A stretch of DNA of 64,000 nucleotides from Sarcina ventriculi (GTDB taxonomy: Bacteria > Bacillota > Clostridia > Clostridiales > Clostridiaceae), in the NCBI RefSeq assembly GCF_900456775.1, contig NZ_UAUL01000001.1, positions 558,001 to 622,000 on the forward strand. Reading direction: 5' to 3'. Position numbers and translations under genes: made by a program. The notes under the pieces were generated by a model. The model saw only the letters and a list, made by a program, of their open reading frames with translations, made no database searches and was not told the DNA's origin. Shown piece after piece: positions 8,759 to 18,011 of the stretch. Each line of letters begins with the position of its first letter. Position 1 is the first letter of the stretch.

Positions 8759-9796
8759 TTATTTTGTTAAATATAAATATAAAAGTTTCATAGTATTTTC
8801 AATAGCACTATAATGTGTTCTTTCCATACCATGAGATGCATTTACTCCAGGTCCAATCAAAGCGCCTCTTATGTTATTTCCCCCTCTTAAAGCTGCACCT
8901 ACATCAGAACCATATCTTGGATATATATCAACTGCATAACCTATATTATTATCCTTTGCCAAATTTATAAGATCAGTCGTCATATTAAAATCATAAGGTC
9001 CTCCAGAATCTTTAGCACATATACTAACCATTTCCTCTGTACAACCTAAGTCGTCTCCAATACACCCCATATCAACAGCTATCATTTCTGTTATATCTTG
9101 TGGAATATATGACGCACCATGTCCTACTTCTTCATAAGTTGATATAATAATTTTTGTTGTATAACTTGGAACTATTTTTTGTCTACTCATAGCCTCTAAT
9201 AAGCCTATTAAAGCTGACACACTTCCCTTATCATCAATAAATCTAGATTTTATAAATCCACTTTCTGTTATAGTAGTTTTAGTATCAATAAATATAAAAT
9301 CACCTGAACATATATCTAATTTTTCAACATCCTCTTTTGAATATACCAATTCATCAATTCTAACTACCATATTTTTTTCATCACGCTTTCTTGTTGAACT
9401 ATCATCAAAAACATGAGCTGCGGAACTTTCACTCAAAAATGTTCCAGTATATGTTTTCCCAGACCTAGTTCTTATCTTACAATACTCACCATCTAATGTC
9501 GGTAAAATAGGGCCTCCAAGACTTGTAAATCTTATATTTCCTTCGTTTGTTATAGACCTAACCATAGCACCTAAAGTATCAACATGTGCAGAAAGCCCTA
9601 CAACTTTATCGTCCTTTTTTCCTTTTACAGTAATTACTCCGCATCCTTTGTTAGTGGTTTCAAATTCATATCCAAACGACTCTACTATATCCTTTATATA
9701 ATCCATTATTTCAAAACAAAAACCTGTTGGACTATTAAATTCCAATATCTTTTTTGCTGTATTTAATACATATTCTTTATTAATTAATAATTCCAT
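8759..9796 (-). CDS. M42-family metallo-aminopeptidase
   Basis: A cytoplasmic di-metal aminopeptidase of the PepA/TET type, probably trimming peptides from the amino end. The metal-binding residues expected for the family are present: His71 and Asp73 in SAHVDTLG, Asp188/Asp189 in RFIDDKGS, the Glu222-Glu223 pair in STYEEVGHG, Asp242 in AVDMG, and a late His in SHGMERTH. At 345 residues it is the usual length. It follows the thioesterase gene by 17 bases, so the two are probably one operon. The substrate preference cannot be read from the sequence. Confidence 0.92.
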   Translation of the reverse strand: MELLINKEYVLNTAKKILEFNSPTGFCFEIMDYIKDIVESFGYEFETTNKGCGVITVKGKKDDKVVGLSAHVDTLGAMVRSITNEGNIRFTSLGGPILPTLDGEYCKIRTRSGKTYTGTFLSESSAAHVFDDSSTRKRDEKNMVVRIDELVYSKEDVEKLDICSGDFIFIDTKTTITESGFIKSRFIDDKGSVSALIGLLEAMSRQKIVPSYTTKIIISTYEEVGHGASYIPQDITEMIAVDMGCIGDDLGCTEEMVSICAKDSGGPYDFNMTTDLINLAKDNNIGYAVDIYPRYGSDVGAALRGGNNIRGALIGPGVNASHGMERTHYSAIENTMKLLYLYLTK

Positions 9797-9813
9797 ATCT
9801 TCTCCTTAAATTA

Positions 9814-10329
9814 CTATATATTTTGTGGAATGTCTATTTCCTTTAAATCATTATCTGTTATATTTAAAGTCCATTCATCATCATCTAAACTTTCACCCGA
9901 TATCTTCTCTATTGGCATCTTTATATATTTCCCTGTCGCAGTAACTACTATATCGCCATTCTCTAATATAATTTCTCCCGAACCTTCAAATATCTTTCTA
10001 GTATTTCTTGTTATTCGTCCTATCGCTTTTATCTCTTGTTCTAAAGGAACTGGTTTTTTATATTTGATATTAAGCTCAACAGTAACCCCCCAAATTCCTG
10101 GCTCTTTAATTGCAATAGCTCTTGCTATAACCTCATCTAAAATGGCAGATGATACACCTCCATGCACTCTTCCTGGATAACTTTGATGAAGTTCTCCTGT
10201 TTTACAAAGAGATAAAAGTTCACCATTTTCTAATTCATAAAACTCACTTTTTAAACCAAATTCATTTTTCAAACCACATACAATGCATTTTTTTCCATTT
10301 GCCTGTTTTTGAACTACCTTTACTTTCAT
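9814..10329 (-). CDS. PaaI-family hotdog thioesterase
   Basis: A 171-residue protein with a PaaI-type hotdog fold, predicted to hydrolyse an acyl-CoA thioester. The characteristic His56-Gly-Gly followed by Asp65 (HGGVSSAILDE) lies on the central helix. An N-terminal Cys15-x2-Cys18 pair precedes the fold and may bind metal or be structural. The gene is first in a probable two-gene unit with the M42 peptidase. The substrate is unknown. Confidence 0.82.
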   Translation of the reverse strand: MKVKVVQKQANGKKCIVCGLKNEFGLKSEFYELENGELLSLCKTGELHQSYPGRVHGGVSSAILDEVIARAIAIKEPGIWGVTVELNIKYKKPVPLEQEIKAIGRITRNTRKIFEGSGEIILENGDIVVTATGKYIKMPIEKISGESLDDDEWTLNITDNDLKEIDIPQNI

Positions 10330-10441
10330 CCTCTAAACCTCCCTTTTAATATATTCTACATATAATTATAGACGAAATATCGTAAAAAAGTGATTTAAAT
10401 TTTATATTTGTGGAAATAATTAAAGCAAAGAGGTGATATTT

Positions 10442-10561
10442 ATGCTAAATAATAACAAATTAAATCAAGGTAATTTATTAATCATTTTTATTTTAAATTT
10501 TATTATCTGTTTAAGTTTCATTTTAGGAATGTATTTGGTTCCTTATATGCTTTTTAAATAG
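10442..10561 (+). CDS. 39-residue single-helix membrane peptide
   Basis: A small reading frame preceded by a strong AAAGAGGTGAT site at correct spacing from ATG 10442. The peptide has a polar N-terminus (Asn/Lys/Gln-rich, residues 1-11) and one hydrophobic helix (about 12-37) ending in Phe-Lys. A terminator follows two bases after the stop, so it forms a complete small transcription unit. I recognise no family. Confidence 0.6.
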   Translation: MLNNNKLNQGNLLIIFILNFIICLSFILGMYLVPYMLFK

Positions 10562-10563
10562 AA

Positions 10564-10597
10564 AAGTCCTTGGATAATTCTCCAAGAACTTTTTTTA
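10564..10597. terminator. Terminator between the small peptide and the AraC gene
   Basis: AAGTCCTTGGA pairs with TCCAAGAACTT with one mismatch, followed by seven T residues on the plus strand. T residues also follow on the minus strand, so it can end the convergent AraC transcript. Confidence 0.85.
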
Positions 10598-10630
10598 TTT
10601 AAAAAGTATTTTATTTCTACATATAATCCT

Positions 10631-11299
10631 TTAAAAATAATGTGTATTTCTATATTCTGTTGGAGTTATACCAACTATTTTTTTAAAAACTTTCGTAAAA
10701 TGACTTTGATCATAAAAACCTAAAATAATTGATATATCTAAAATACTTTTAGTAGTCCTTAATAACAACACCTTTCCTCTTTCAATTTTTAATTTTCTTA
10801 CATACTCCATAAGAGATATTCCCATATATTTTTTAAATAAATTAAATGCATATCCCTCTGAAATATTTACAGCTTTAGCAATGTCTTTTGCCTGTATATG
10901 ATCCTCAATACTTACGTGAATCACTTGTAAAATTTTATTTAAAATAAAATTTTCAGTAACTTGTACATCCTTTATTAGAAAATCCAGATAACATATAGCC
11001 ATATTTATTTCTAATTTTTGTAAATCTTTTAATTTATCTGTATTTTGAATAATATTATAAAAATCATTATATATAGGATGCAAATATTTTTTCGAAATAC
11101 CTTCTTTTATTATCTCTTTTACATAAATAGCATTCCATATGATTAAATCATTTTTCTTATCTAAAATATCTATATTATTAATTATTTCTTCTATGTGTTT
11201 ATCATTTATAACTTTTAAAATAACGTTTTTTTCTTTATTCTTTATTAAGGCATCTATATCATTGTTAAATATATAATAATCTGATTTAAAAGTTCCCAT
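10631..11299 (-). CDS. AraC-family transcriptional regulator
   Basis: A 222-residue protein whose C-terminal half (about 125-222) is an AraC/XylS double helix-turn-helix. The first helix pair is around AKDIAKAVNISEGYAFNLFKK; the second includes SILDISIILGFYDQSHFTKVFKK and ends in the family signature GITPTEYR. The N-terminal region is short and lacks a recognisable cupin sugar-binding barrel. It is divergently transcribed from the glucanase gene across a 127-base spacer, so it is likely to control that gene (inference from position). Confidence 0.85.
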   Translation of the reverse strand: MGTFKSDYYIFNNDIDALIKNKEKNVILKVINDKHIEEIINNIDILDKKNDLIIWNAIYVKEIIKEGISKKYLHPIYNDFYNIIQNTDKLKDLQKLEINMAICYLDFLIKDVQVTENFILNKILQVIHVSIEDHIQAKDIAKAVNISEGYAFNLFKKYMGISLMEYVRKLKIERGKVLLLRTTKSILDISIILGFYDQSHFTKVFKKIVGITPTEYRNTHYF

Positions 11300-11426
11300 A
11301 AAATCTCCTTAAATTTTAGATAATATATATACCAATTATATTGTAAATATACAAATTTTTTCAATATATTTTGATATAATTACGTTATCTTATTGTTATA
11401 TAAATAAATTTAAGGAGATAAAACCC

Positions 11427-13190
11427 ATGAACAAATTTGGAATACTTCATTTATTAGATATCCCATACGCTTATGCTGAAGATTCTAATACACTTACAAT
11501 CAGAATTAGAACCTGTAAAAATGATATTAAAAATTGCAAAATATATTATAAAGATAGATATGACTATCATTTACCTTATAAATCAAAAGATATGTATATA
11601 GTTTCGGAAACAGACCTTTTTACTTATTATGAAACCTCCATATCTGTCAAATGGAATCGATACAGATATTTTTTCGAGCTAACTGATTTTAATAATTTTA
11701 CAACTCTTTTTAATGAACGAGGATTTATTGACGAAAAATATGATAATACAAACCAACAAAGCAAAACATCTAATACGCTTCTAATAAATGCTTTTCAATT
11801 TCCTTACATTGCTAGAGAAGATGTTTATAATGAGTCAAAATGGCTTCAAGAATCTATAATTTATCAAATATTCCCTGATAGATTTTGTAATGGTAATTCT
11901 GTGATAAATCCAAAAAATACAAAACCTTGGGGATATCCACATGTAGATTATCACTCAAAATTTGGTGGTGATATTCAAGGAATTATAGATAAATTAGATT
12001 ATTTAGAAGATTTAGGTGTAAACGTTATTTATTTAACTCCAATATTTAAATCATCCTCAAATCATAAATATAATACTCAAGACTATTATACAATAGACCC
12101 TGAATTTGGAAGCAATGAGCTTGTGAAAGAATTAATTGATAAATGTCATAAAAAAAACATAAAAATAATTTTTGACGCTGTGTTTAATCATTCTGGAGAT
12201 GATTTTTTTGCCTTTAAAGATGTCTTGAGAAATCAAAAAAACTCCCAATATAGTGATTGGTATATCATAAACAACTTTCCAGTTTCAACTGAAAAAATAA
12301 ATTACTACGCTTTTGGAAATGCTCATAAAAATATGCCTAAACTAAATACAAGTAATCCTGAGGTTACAAAATATCTTTTAGATGTAGCAAAATTTTGGAT
12401 TAAAGAATATAAAATAGATGGTTGGCGATTAGATGTTTGCGATGAGGTTAGCCACACATTTTGGAAAAAATTTAGGGATACTATTAAAAGCGTTAATAAG
12501 GATGCTGTAATAATCGGCGAAATAATGCATGAAGCTAATAATTTTTTGAAAGGCGACCAATTAGATTCTATAATGAATTATCCAATAAAATTTGCTTGTG
12601 TTGATTTTTTTGCTAAAAAAAATATTACTGCTAGAGAATTTTTAAATATTTTAGGTCAAAATAGAATGCTTTATATGAATAGTATAAATAAACAATTATT
12701 AAATCTTATAGGAAGTCACGATACCGCAAGATTTTTAACTGAATGTCATGATAACATAGAAAAAATGAAGCTTGCCATTTGTTTTCAATTTACCTATGTT
12801 GGTGTTCCATATATCTATTACGGTGATGAAATTGGTCTGTGTGGTGGAGAAGATCCTCAAAATAGAAAATGTATGATTTGGAATGAAAAACTTCAAAATC
12901 ATGACCTATTAAATTTTTATAAAAAAATGATTACTATCAGAAAAAAACATCCAACTTTTGTACATGGAGATTTTAAAGAAATATCTGGAGAAAATAATAT
13001 CCTGTCTTACTCTAGAGAATATAATAATGAAAAATATATAATTATTATTAATAATAATGACCATAGTGAATATATTGATTTAAATGCTAATTATACTTGC
13101 ACAAATCTTATAACTAATAAAATAGAAATATTAAATTCTAATACACTTTTAAAGTCAATGGAATTTAAAATTTTACACGTAATTTCATAA
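11427..13190 (+). CDS. GH13 alpha-glucanase, neopullulanase/cyclomaltodextrinase type
   Basis: A cytoplasmic glycoside hydrolase acting on alpha-1,4 (and possibly alpha-1,6) glucans such as cyclodextrins or maltodextrins. The 587-residue protein has an N-terminal beta-sandwich domain (about 1-130), typical of the neopullulanase subgroup, then the (beta/alpha)8 barrel starting WLQESIIYQIFPDRF. The catalytic residues are nucleophile Asp336 (GWRLDV), acid/base Glu365 (IIGEIMHE) and transition-state Asp432 (GSHDTARF). There is no signal peptide. The RBS is AAGGAGAT. It stands alone, with no sugar transporter beside it; the divergent AraC gene is its probable regulator. Confidence 0.92.
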   Translation: MNKFGILHLLDIPYAYAEDSNTLTIRIRTCKNDIKNCKIYYKDRYDYHLPYKSKDMYIVSETDLFTYYETSISVKWNRYRYFFELTDFNNFTTLFNERGFIDEKYDNTNQQSKTSNTLLINAFQFPYIAREDVYNESKWLQESIIYQIFPDRFCNGNSVINPKNTKPWGYPHVDYHSKFGGDIQGIIDKLDYLEDLGVNVIYLTPIFKSSSNHKYNTQDYYTIDPEFGSNELVKELIDKCHKKNIKIIFDAVFNHSGDDFFAFKDVLRNQKNSQYSDWYIINNFPVSTEKINYYAFGNAHKNMPKLNTSNPEVTKYLLDVAKFWIKEYKIDGWRLDVCDEVSHTFWKKFRDTIKSVNKDAVIIGEIMHEANNFLKGDQLDSIMNYPIKFACVDFFAKKNITAREFLNILGQNRMLYMNSINKQLLNLIGSHDTARFLTECHDNIEKMKLAICFQFTYVGVPYIYYGDEIGLCGGEDPQNRKCMIWNEKLQNHDLLNFYKKMITIRKKHPTFVHGDFKEISGENNILSYSREYNNEKYIIIINNNDHSEYIDLNANYTCTNLITNKIEILNSNTLLKSMEFKILHVIS

Positions 13191-13217
13191 AATTTTTATT
13201 ATAAAGTGTTATATGAG

Positions 13218-13265
13218 ATAGACAAATAGGTATGCCTTAGTATCATTAAAAACCTATTTGTCTAT
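13218..13265. terminator. Bidirectional hairpin between convergent genes
   Basis: A perfect 14-bp inverted repeat (ATAGACAAATAGGT and complement) with a 20-base loop, between the glucanase and the convergent ATP-cone gene. The T tract is weak on both sides. Confidence 0.6.
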
Positions 13266-13328
13266 ATTTAAAATTTAATTAAGTATACATATCATTTTTA
13301 TTCTGCAAATTCATTAATTTAAATATAT

Positions 13329-13616
13329 TTACGAATATTTTCTAAAAGCAATATCCATATAAGATTCTGCTACTTCTGAAAACCCTTCATTAATCAAAGC
13401 ACAATAAACCATCCCTTTAAGTTCATATGTTGAAATTACACGTGACAAACTATCCTTATGGACTTTTGTTATCATGTACAATATTTCATGAACTAATAAC
13501 TTAATATCAGATTCTGTAAGAAAAATTCCAACATCATTAGCAGAATTTATAATACTATACTCTATTTTAATAGTTTTAAAATTACGTATAAATCCATTTC
13601 TTTTTCTTACTTGCAT
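13329..13616 (-). CDS. Stand-alone ATP-cone domain protein
   Basis: About 95 residues made up of one ATP-cone fold: VRKRNG near the start, then FKTIKIEYSIINSA, and a C-terminal SEVAESYMDIAFRKY segment. ATP-cones bind ATP/dATP as regulatory modules in ribonucleotide reductases and NrdR. This one lacks the zinc ribbon of NrdR and is not fused to an enzyme. ATG 13616 fits the family pattern; GTG 13622 or TTG 13625 are alternatives, as AAAGG is about eleven bases from the ATG. It lies after the transaldolase gene on the same strand, with no hairpin between, and may be read from that operon. Confidence 0.72.
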   Translation of the reverse strand: MQVRKRNGFIRNFKTIKIEYSIINSANDVGIFLTESDIKLLVHEILYMITKVHKDSLSRVISTYELKGMVYCALINEGFSEVAESYMDIAFRKYS

Positions 13617-13669
13617 TATCACCAAAACCTTTCCGTTAACATTTAAAACTATTTGAATATATAATATTT

Positions 13670-14323
13670 TTATTTCCCAAAAACCTTTTCATAATCTTGT
13701 TGAAATTTTAATATTCCCGCATCAGTTAAAGGATGTTTTGTCATTTGTTCTATTACACCATAAGGAATGGTTGCTATATCTGCTCCAGCTAATGCACATT
13801 CTTTTACATGTATAGGATTTCTTACGCTAGCTGCAATTATTTCTGTATCAAAATTATATATCTTAAATATGCTAGATATTTCTTTTATCAATTCTATACC
13901 TGATTGAGATATGTCATCTAAGCGACCTAAAAATGGTGAAACATAAGATGCGCCAGCCCTTGCTGCTAAAAGCGCTTGATTTGATGTAAATACCAAAGTA
14001 ACATTTGTTTTAATCCCCTCTTTCGAAAGAACCTTAACAGCTTTTAATCCTTCTATTGTCATAGGTATTTTTACAACCATATTTTTGTGAATAGATGCAA
14101 TTTCTCTTCCCTCTTTAATCATTCCTTCTGCTGAAGTAGTTGTCGCTTTTACTTCTCCACTTATAGGCCCATCAACTATCTGCGTAATTTCGGTAATAAC
14201 TTCTTTAAAATCTCTTCCTTCTTTTGCTATAAGCGATGGGTTAGTAGTTACCCCACAAATTACTCCCATATCATTTGCCTTTTTTATATCCTCTACTTTA
14301 GCTGTATCTACAAAAATTTTCAT
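13670..14323 (-). CDS. Transaldolase / fructose-6-phosphate aldolase family
   Basis: A small (217-residue) transaldolase of the FSA/TalC type forming a Schiff base with ketose phosphates. Lys85 in MVVKIPMT is the catalytic lysine at the same residue number as in FSA. The [29 protein letters not shown] and SPFLGRLDD signatures are present. It is the last recognised enzyme of the ascorbate-type operon. Together with the transketolase pair it would complete the non-oxidative conversion of xylulose 5-phosphate to fructose 6-phosphate. Sequence alone does not separate transaldolase from aldolase activity. Confidence 0.9.
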   Translation of the reverse strand: MKIFVDTAKVEDIKKANDMGVICGVTTNPSLIAKEGRDFKEVITEITQIVDGPISGEVKATTTSAEGMIKEGREIASIHKNMVVKIPMTIEGLKAVKVLSKEGIKTNVTLVFTSNQALLAARAGASYVSPFLGRLDDISQSGIELIKEISSIFKIYNFDTEIIAASVRNPIHVKECALAGADIATIPYGVIEQMTKHPLTDAGILKFQQDYEKVFGK

Positions 14324-14366
14324 AATATATTTCTCCTTATCTTTATATCTAAATATCTTCTAAATT

Positions 14367-14645
14367 TTAATTTTTTTGTTTCATTTTTTCTCTAAGTTTC
14401 ATTGCTTTATTTGTTTTATATAAAATAAATATGGTGTATAATATTACAACAGCTGATATAATATTCGGTATAATTGTAGTAAATCCTAATATTAGAGCTA
14501 TGAAATCAAAAATAATTATAGCTACAATTGATTTAACTTCAATTTTCCTAATATACCTTGAGCCCCCAATTTTTTTAACTGAGTAAAAAATTACTCCCAC
14601 TAATAATATTAAATTTACAATGTTAACTACAAAAAAATTAGGCAT
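14367..14645 (-). CDS. Small membrane protein of the ascorbate-type operon
   Basis: A 92-residue protein with about three hydrophobic helices (about 5-22, 40-57 and 60-78) and a basic C-terminal tail. A basic RYIRKIE segment separates the first two. No family is recognised. It lies between the transketolase C-subunit (22-base gap) and the transaldolase (43-base gap) on the same strand, so it is co-transcribed with sugar-phosphate enzymes. The role is unknown. Confidence 0.65.
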   Translation of the reverse strand: MPNFFVVNIVNLILLVGVIFYSVKKIGGSRYIRKIEVKSIVAIIIFDFIALILGFTTIIPNIISAVVILYTIFILYKTNKAMKLREKMKQKN

Positions 14646-14667
14646 TTTATATCAACTCCTTATCCCT

Positions 14668-15603
14668 TTAACCAATAACCTTTTTACAAGCAGAAACAAC
14701 ATTTTCAGAAGTTAAACCATAAGCCCTTAAAAGTTCATCTGGTTTACCACTTTCACCAAACTTATCATTAACACCAATTCTTACAACTGGAACAGGTCTT
14801 TCTTCACACACAACCTCAGATACTGCAGAACCTAGTCCTCCTATTATACTGTGCTCTTCAACTGTAACTATTGCACCAGTTTCTCTAGCAGCTTTTAGTA
14901 TAATTTCTTTGTCTATAGGTTTTAAAGTGTGTATGTTTATAACTCTAGCATTTATACCTTCTTTAGCTAACATTTCTTTAGCCTCTAAAGCAACATCTAC
15001 CATTATTCCTGTTGCAACTATTGTTACATCATTACCACCTGCAAGTTCAACACCTTTTCCAATTTCAAAACTATATCCAGCTCTATCATTTATAACATTT
15101 ACTGCCGCTCTTCCAAGTCTTACATAACAAGGCCCATTATATTTTGCAACAGCTCTTATTGCAGCTTCAGTTTCAATTGCATCTGATGGACATATAACTG
15201 TCATGTTTGGTATACTTCTCATTAAAGATAAATCTTCAATAGCTTGATGAGATGCACCATCTTCTCCTACTGTAAGTCCTGCATGAGTTGCACATACCTT
15301 TACGTTTAAATTAGGATAACATATAGAGTTTCTTATTTGTTCAAAAGCTCTTCCTGCTGCAAACATAGCAAAAGTACTAACAAAAGGAATCTTTCCACAA
15401 GTTGAAAGTCCTGCTGCAACTCCCATCATATTTCCTTCTGCAATTCCCATATTGAAAAATCTATCCTCTGCTACCTTTTTAAAATCCGCTGTTTTTGTAG
15501 ACTTTGAAAGATCTGCGTCTAATACTACTATATTTTCAACTTCTTCAGCTAATTTTGCTAAAGTTTTTCCGTAAGCTTCTCTTGTTGCTATTTTATTTGC
15601 CAT
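14668..15603 (-). CDS. Transketolase, C-terminal subunit
   Basis: The second half of a split transketolase (311 residues) carrying the pyrimidine-binding and C-terminal domains. The catalytic Glu56 lies in MGIAEGNMMG, which activates the thiamine diphosphate of the partner subunit. Further signatures are HAGLTVGEDGASHQAIED and a C-terminal TVEEHSIIGGLGSAV. It pairs with the N-terminal subunit encoded just upstream. The stop and start codons overlap as TAATG, which suggests translational coupling and equal output. It transfers two-carbon units from xylulose 5-phosphate. Confidence 0.95.
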   Translation of the reverse strand: MANKIATREAYGKTLAKLAEEVENIVVLDADLSKSTKTADFKKVAEDRFFNMGIAEGNMMGVAAGLSTCGKIPFVSTFAMFAAGRAFEQIRNSICYPNLNVKVCATHAGLTVGEDGASHQAIEDLSLMRSIPNMTVICPSDAIETEAAIRAVAKYNGPCYVRLGRAAVNVINDRAGYSFEIGKGVELAGGNDVTIVATGIMVDVALEAKEMLAKEGINARVINIHTLKPIDKEIILKAARETGAIVTVEEHSIIGGLGSAVSEVVCEERPVPVVRIGVNDKFGESGKPDELLRAYGLTSENVVSACKKVIG

Positions 15604-16424
15604 TACTCTTGTCCTCCTAACTCTTTAAGTGCCTTTGCACATTGTTCTTTACTTGGAGCAGTTCCATGCCATGCTGCTTCATTTTCCATAAATGAAACAC
15701 CTTTTCCTTTTATAGTATTTGCAATTATACAAGTTGGCATATTCTTAGTATTTCTTCCTTTTTCTATAGCTTCTATTATTTCTTTATGACTATGTCCATC
15801 TATTATAAGAACATTCCATCCAAAAGCCTCAAATTTTTTATCTATTGGTCTTGGATTCATTACATTTGTAACATCTCCATCTATTTGTAATCCATTTGAA
15901 TCTACGAATATTGTTAAATTATCTAATTTATAATGAGCTGCTGCCATTGCTGCTTCCCACACTTGTCCTTCTTCAAGCTCTCCATCCCCTAAAACTGCAA
16001 ATGTTCTATAAGATTTATTATCAAGCTTTCCTGCTAATGCCATTCCAACTGCTGCTGATATTCCTTGACCTAATGAACCTGTTGACATATCTATCCCTGG
16101 TAAATCATTCATGTTTGGATGTCCTTGAAGCTTTGAACCTATTTTTCTTAAAGTTTTTAATTCTTTAGCATCAAAAAATCCCTTTCTTGCTAAAGCACTG
16201 TATAGAGCTGGTGCTGCATGCCCTTTTGATAAAACAAATCTATCCCTATTTTCATCCTTTGGATTTTTAACATCTATATTCATTTCCTTAAAATATAATG
16301 TTGCCATTATATCTGCTATTGATAATGATCCTCCTGGATGTCCTGATGCTGATTCTGTCAACATTTCTACAATATCTTTTCTTATTACTCTTGATATCTC
16401 TTTTAAATTTTCTATGCTATTCAT
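15603..16424 (-). CDS. Transketolase, N-terminal subunit
   Basis: The thiamine-diphosphate-binding half of a split transketolase (273 residues). It shows SASGHPGGSLS near residue 26, SKGHAAPALYSAL near 66-78, and the cofactor motif GDG at 146-148 ending at Asn177. It needs the C-terminal subunit encoded immediately downstream. It overlaps the end of the ulaE-like gene upstream by eight bases, so the enzymes are tightly packed in one message. Confidence 0.95.
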   Translation of the reverse strand: MNSIENLKEISRVIRKDIVEMLTESASGHPGGSLSIADIMATLYFKEMNIDVKNPKDENRDRFVLSKGHAAPALYSALARKGFFDAKELKTLRKIGSKLQGHPNMNDLPGIDMSTGSLGQGISAAVGMALAGKLDNKSYRTFAVLGDGELEEGQVWEAAMAAAHYKLDNLTIFVDSNGLQIDGDVTNVMNPRPIDKKFEAFGWNVLIIDGHSHKEIIEAIEKGRNTKNMPTCIIANTIKGKGVSFMENEAAWHGTAPSKEQCAKALKELGGQE

Positions 16425-17271
16425 GTGCTCCTCCTACATTATCTATTATCTCTCTTAAAAATTTATTAGCTTCTTTAATATTATCTTGCCAATTCTCCTC
16501 ACCATGATACCAAAACTCTCCAGTAAATCTTCTAACACCTAACTTCCATACTTCTCGTATAACTTTTTCAAACTCTACACTTCCATCTCCAAATCTTATA
16601 TCTCTATATTTTCCTTCAACCGTATCTTTCAAATGACAAGCAAATAGTGAACCCTCTCCACTTTTTAAGTCATACACAATACTCTTTTTATATATTTTAG
16701 ATGCATTAGTTAAATTCCCTATATCAGGATAAACCTTTAAATATGGAGAATTTATAATGTTTACATACTTCATAGCTTTTTCTACAGTATCCATAAAAGG
16801 AGTTTCCATTGTTTCAAACCCTAAAATCACACCATTTTTTGACGCTATTTCTACACTTTTTCTTAAATTCTCTAAAAATAATTTTTCTGTTTCTTCATTA
16901 TGTTCTTCATAATAAACGTCATAACCAGCTAATTGAATTACCCTCACTCCTATATCTCTTGCAAGCATTATTGCTTTTTCCATTATCTCCATTGACCTTT
17001 TTCTCACTTCTTCATCTAAGCTACCCATAGGGTATTTTCTATGAGCACTTAAACACATAGAACTTACTCTAATGCCCACCTTAAATTGAGTTTCTAAAAA
17101 TTTCATACGTTCATCTTGTGTCCAATCAAGCCTTCTTAATTTTTCATTTGTTTCATCTATACTAATTTCAACAAAATCAAACCCATTTTCCTTAGCACAA
17201 CTTAATTTTTCTTCCCATGTAATATCTGATTTCATTGCTTTTTCATATAATCCTAAACTATACTTTTTCAT
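16417..17271 (-). CDS. ulaE: L-ribulose/L-xylulose-5-phosphate 3-epimerase
   Basis: Converts L-xylulose 5-phosphate to L-ribulose 5-phosphate, a step of L-ascorbate fermentation. The 284-residue TIM barrel is the usual length and matches the UlaE/SgaU family. The likely metal ligands are in GFETMETPFMD, YPDIGN, ACHLKDT and FTGEFWYHG, with SAHRKYPMGS also conserved. It starts four bases after the araD-type epimerase stop and overlaps the transketolase gene. This places it firmly in the ascorbate-type operon. Confidence 0.93.
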   Translation of the reverse strand: MKKYSLGLYEKAMKSDITWEEKLSCAKENGFDFVEISIDETNEKLRRLDWTQDERMKFLETQFKVGIRVSSMCLSAHRKYPMGSLDEEVRKRSMEIMEKAIMLARDIGVRVIQLAGYDVYYEEHNEETEKLFLENLRKSVEIASKNGVILGFETMETPFMDTVEKAMKYVNIINSPYLKVYPDIGNLTNASKIYKKSIVYDLKSGEGSLFACHLKDTVEGKYRDIRFGDGSVEFEKVIREVWKLGVRRFTGEFWYHGEENWQDNIKEANKFLREIIDNVGGAHE

Positions 17272-17274
17272 AAT

Positions 17275-17979
17275 TTATCTCCTATTTTTTTGTCCATAAT
17301 ATGCATTCTTTCCATGCTTTCTTAAAAAGTGTTTTTCTTCTAACACACTACTCATAGTTTTAAAATCCTTTTCACTAAGAAGTTTAGTATGCATTGCCAT
17401 ATTAGCAACCTCCTCTAATACTATTGCATTATATACTGCATCATATGGACTTTTACCCCAAGTAAAAGGGCCATGAGAATGAACTAATACCCCTGGAACA
17501 TATAACGGATTTTTATCTTTAAATGTTTCAACTATAACTTTACCTGTTTCAAGCTCATAATCCCCTTTTATCTCTTTCTCAGTCATTTCTCTAGTGCATG
17601 GTATATTTCCATAAAAATAATCTGCATGTGTTGTACCAAGAGGGGGAATATCTTTTCCTACTTGTGCCCAAATTGTTGCATATCTCGAATGAGTATGGAC
17701 AACACCCTTTATATCCTTAAATTTATTGTATAATTCAATATGCGTAGCTGTATCTGAAGATGGATTAAGGTTTCCCTCTACTACTTTTCCTGTTTCTAAA
17801 CTAAGCACTACCATATCATCAATTTTCATTTCATCGTAATTCACACCTGATGGCTTTATAACCATATATTTTCTACTTTCATCTATACCTGATACATTTC
17901 CCCAAGTTAATACAACTAAATTATTTTTAGGTAATAAAAGATTTGCTTCAAATACTTGCTTTTTTAATTCCTCTAACAT
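17275..17979 (-). CDS. ulaF: L-ribulose-5-phosphate 4-epimerase
   Basis: Interconverts L-ribulose 5-phosphate and D-xylulose 5-phosphate by retro-aldol cleavage. The 234-residue class II aldolase-like protein has the zinc ligands His95, His97 (VHTHSRYA) and His169 (LVHSHGPF), and the acid/base Asp76 at the AraD position. GNVSGIDE and [10 protein letters not shown] form the phosphate-binding part. It could be called araD by sequence; the ulaE and ulaG neighbours favour the ulaF role. Confidence 0.93.
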   Translation of the reverse strand: MLEELKKQVFEANLLLPKNNLVVLTWGNVSGIDESRKYMVIKPSGVNYDEMKIDDMVVLSLETGKVVEGNLNPSSDTATHIELYNKFKDIKGVVHTHSRYATIWAQVGKDIPPLGTTHADYFYGNIPCTREMTEKEIKGDYELETGKVIVETFKDKNPLYVPGVLVHSHGPFTWGKSPYDAVYNAIVLEEVANMAMHTKLLSEKDFKTMSSVLEEKHFLRKHGKNAYYGQKNRR

Positions 17980-18011
17980 AATTTAACTCTCCTTTTTAAT
18001 ATAAAAATACA

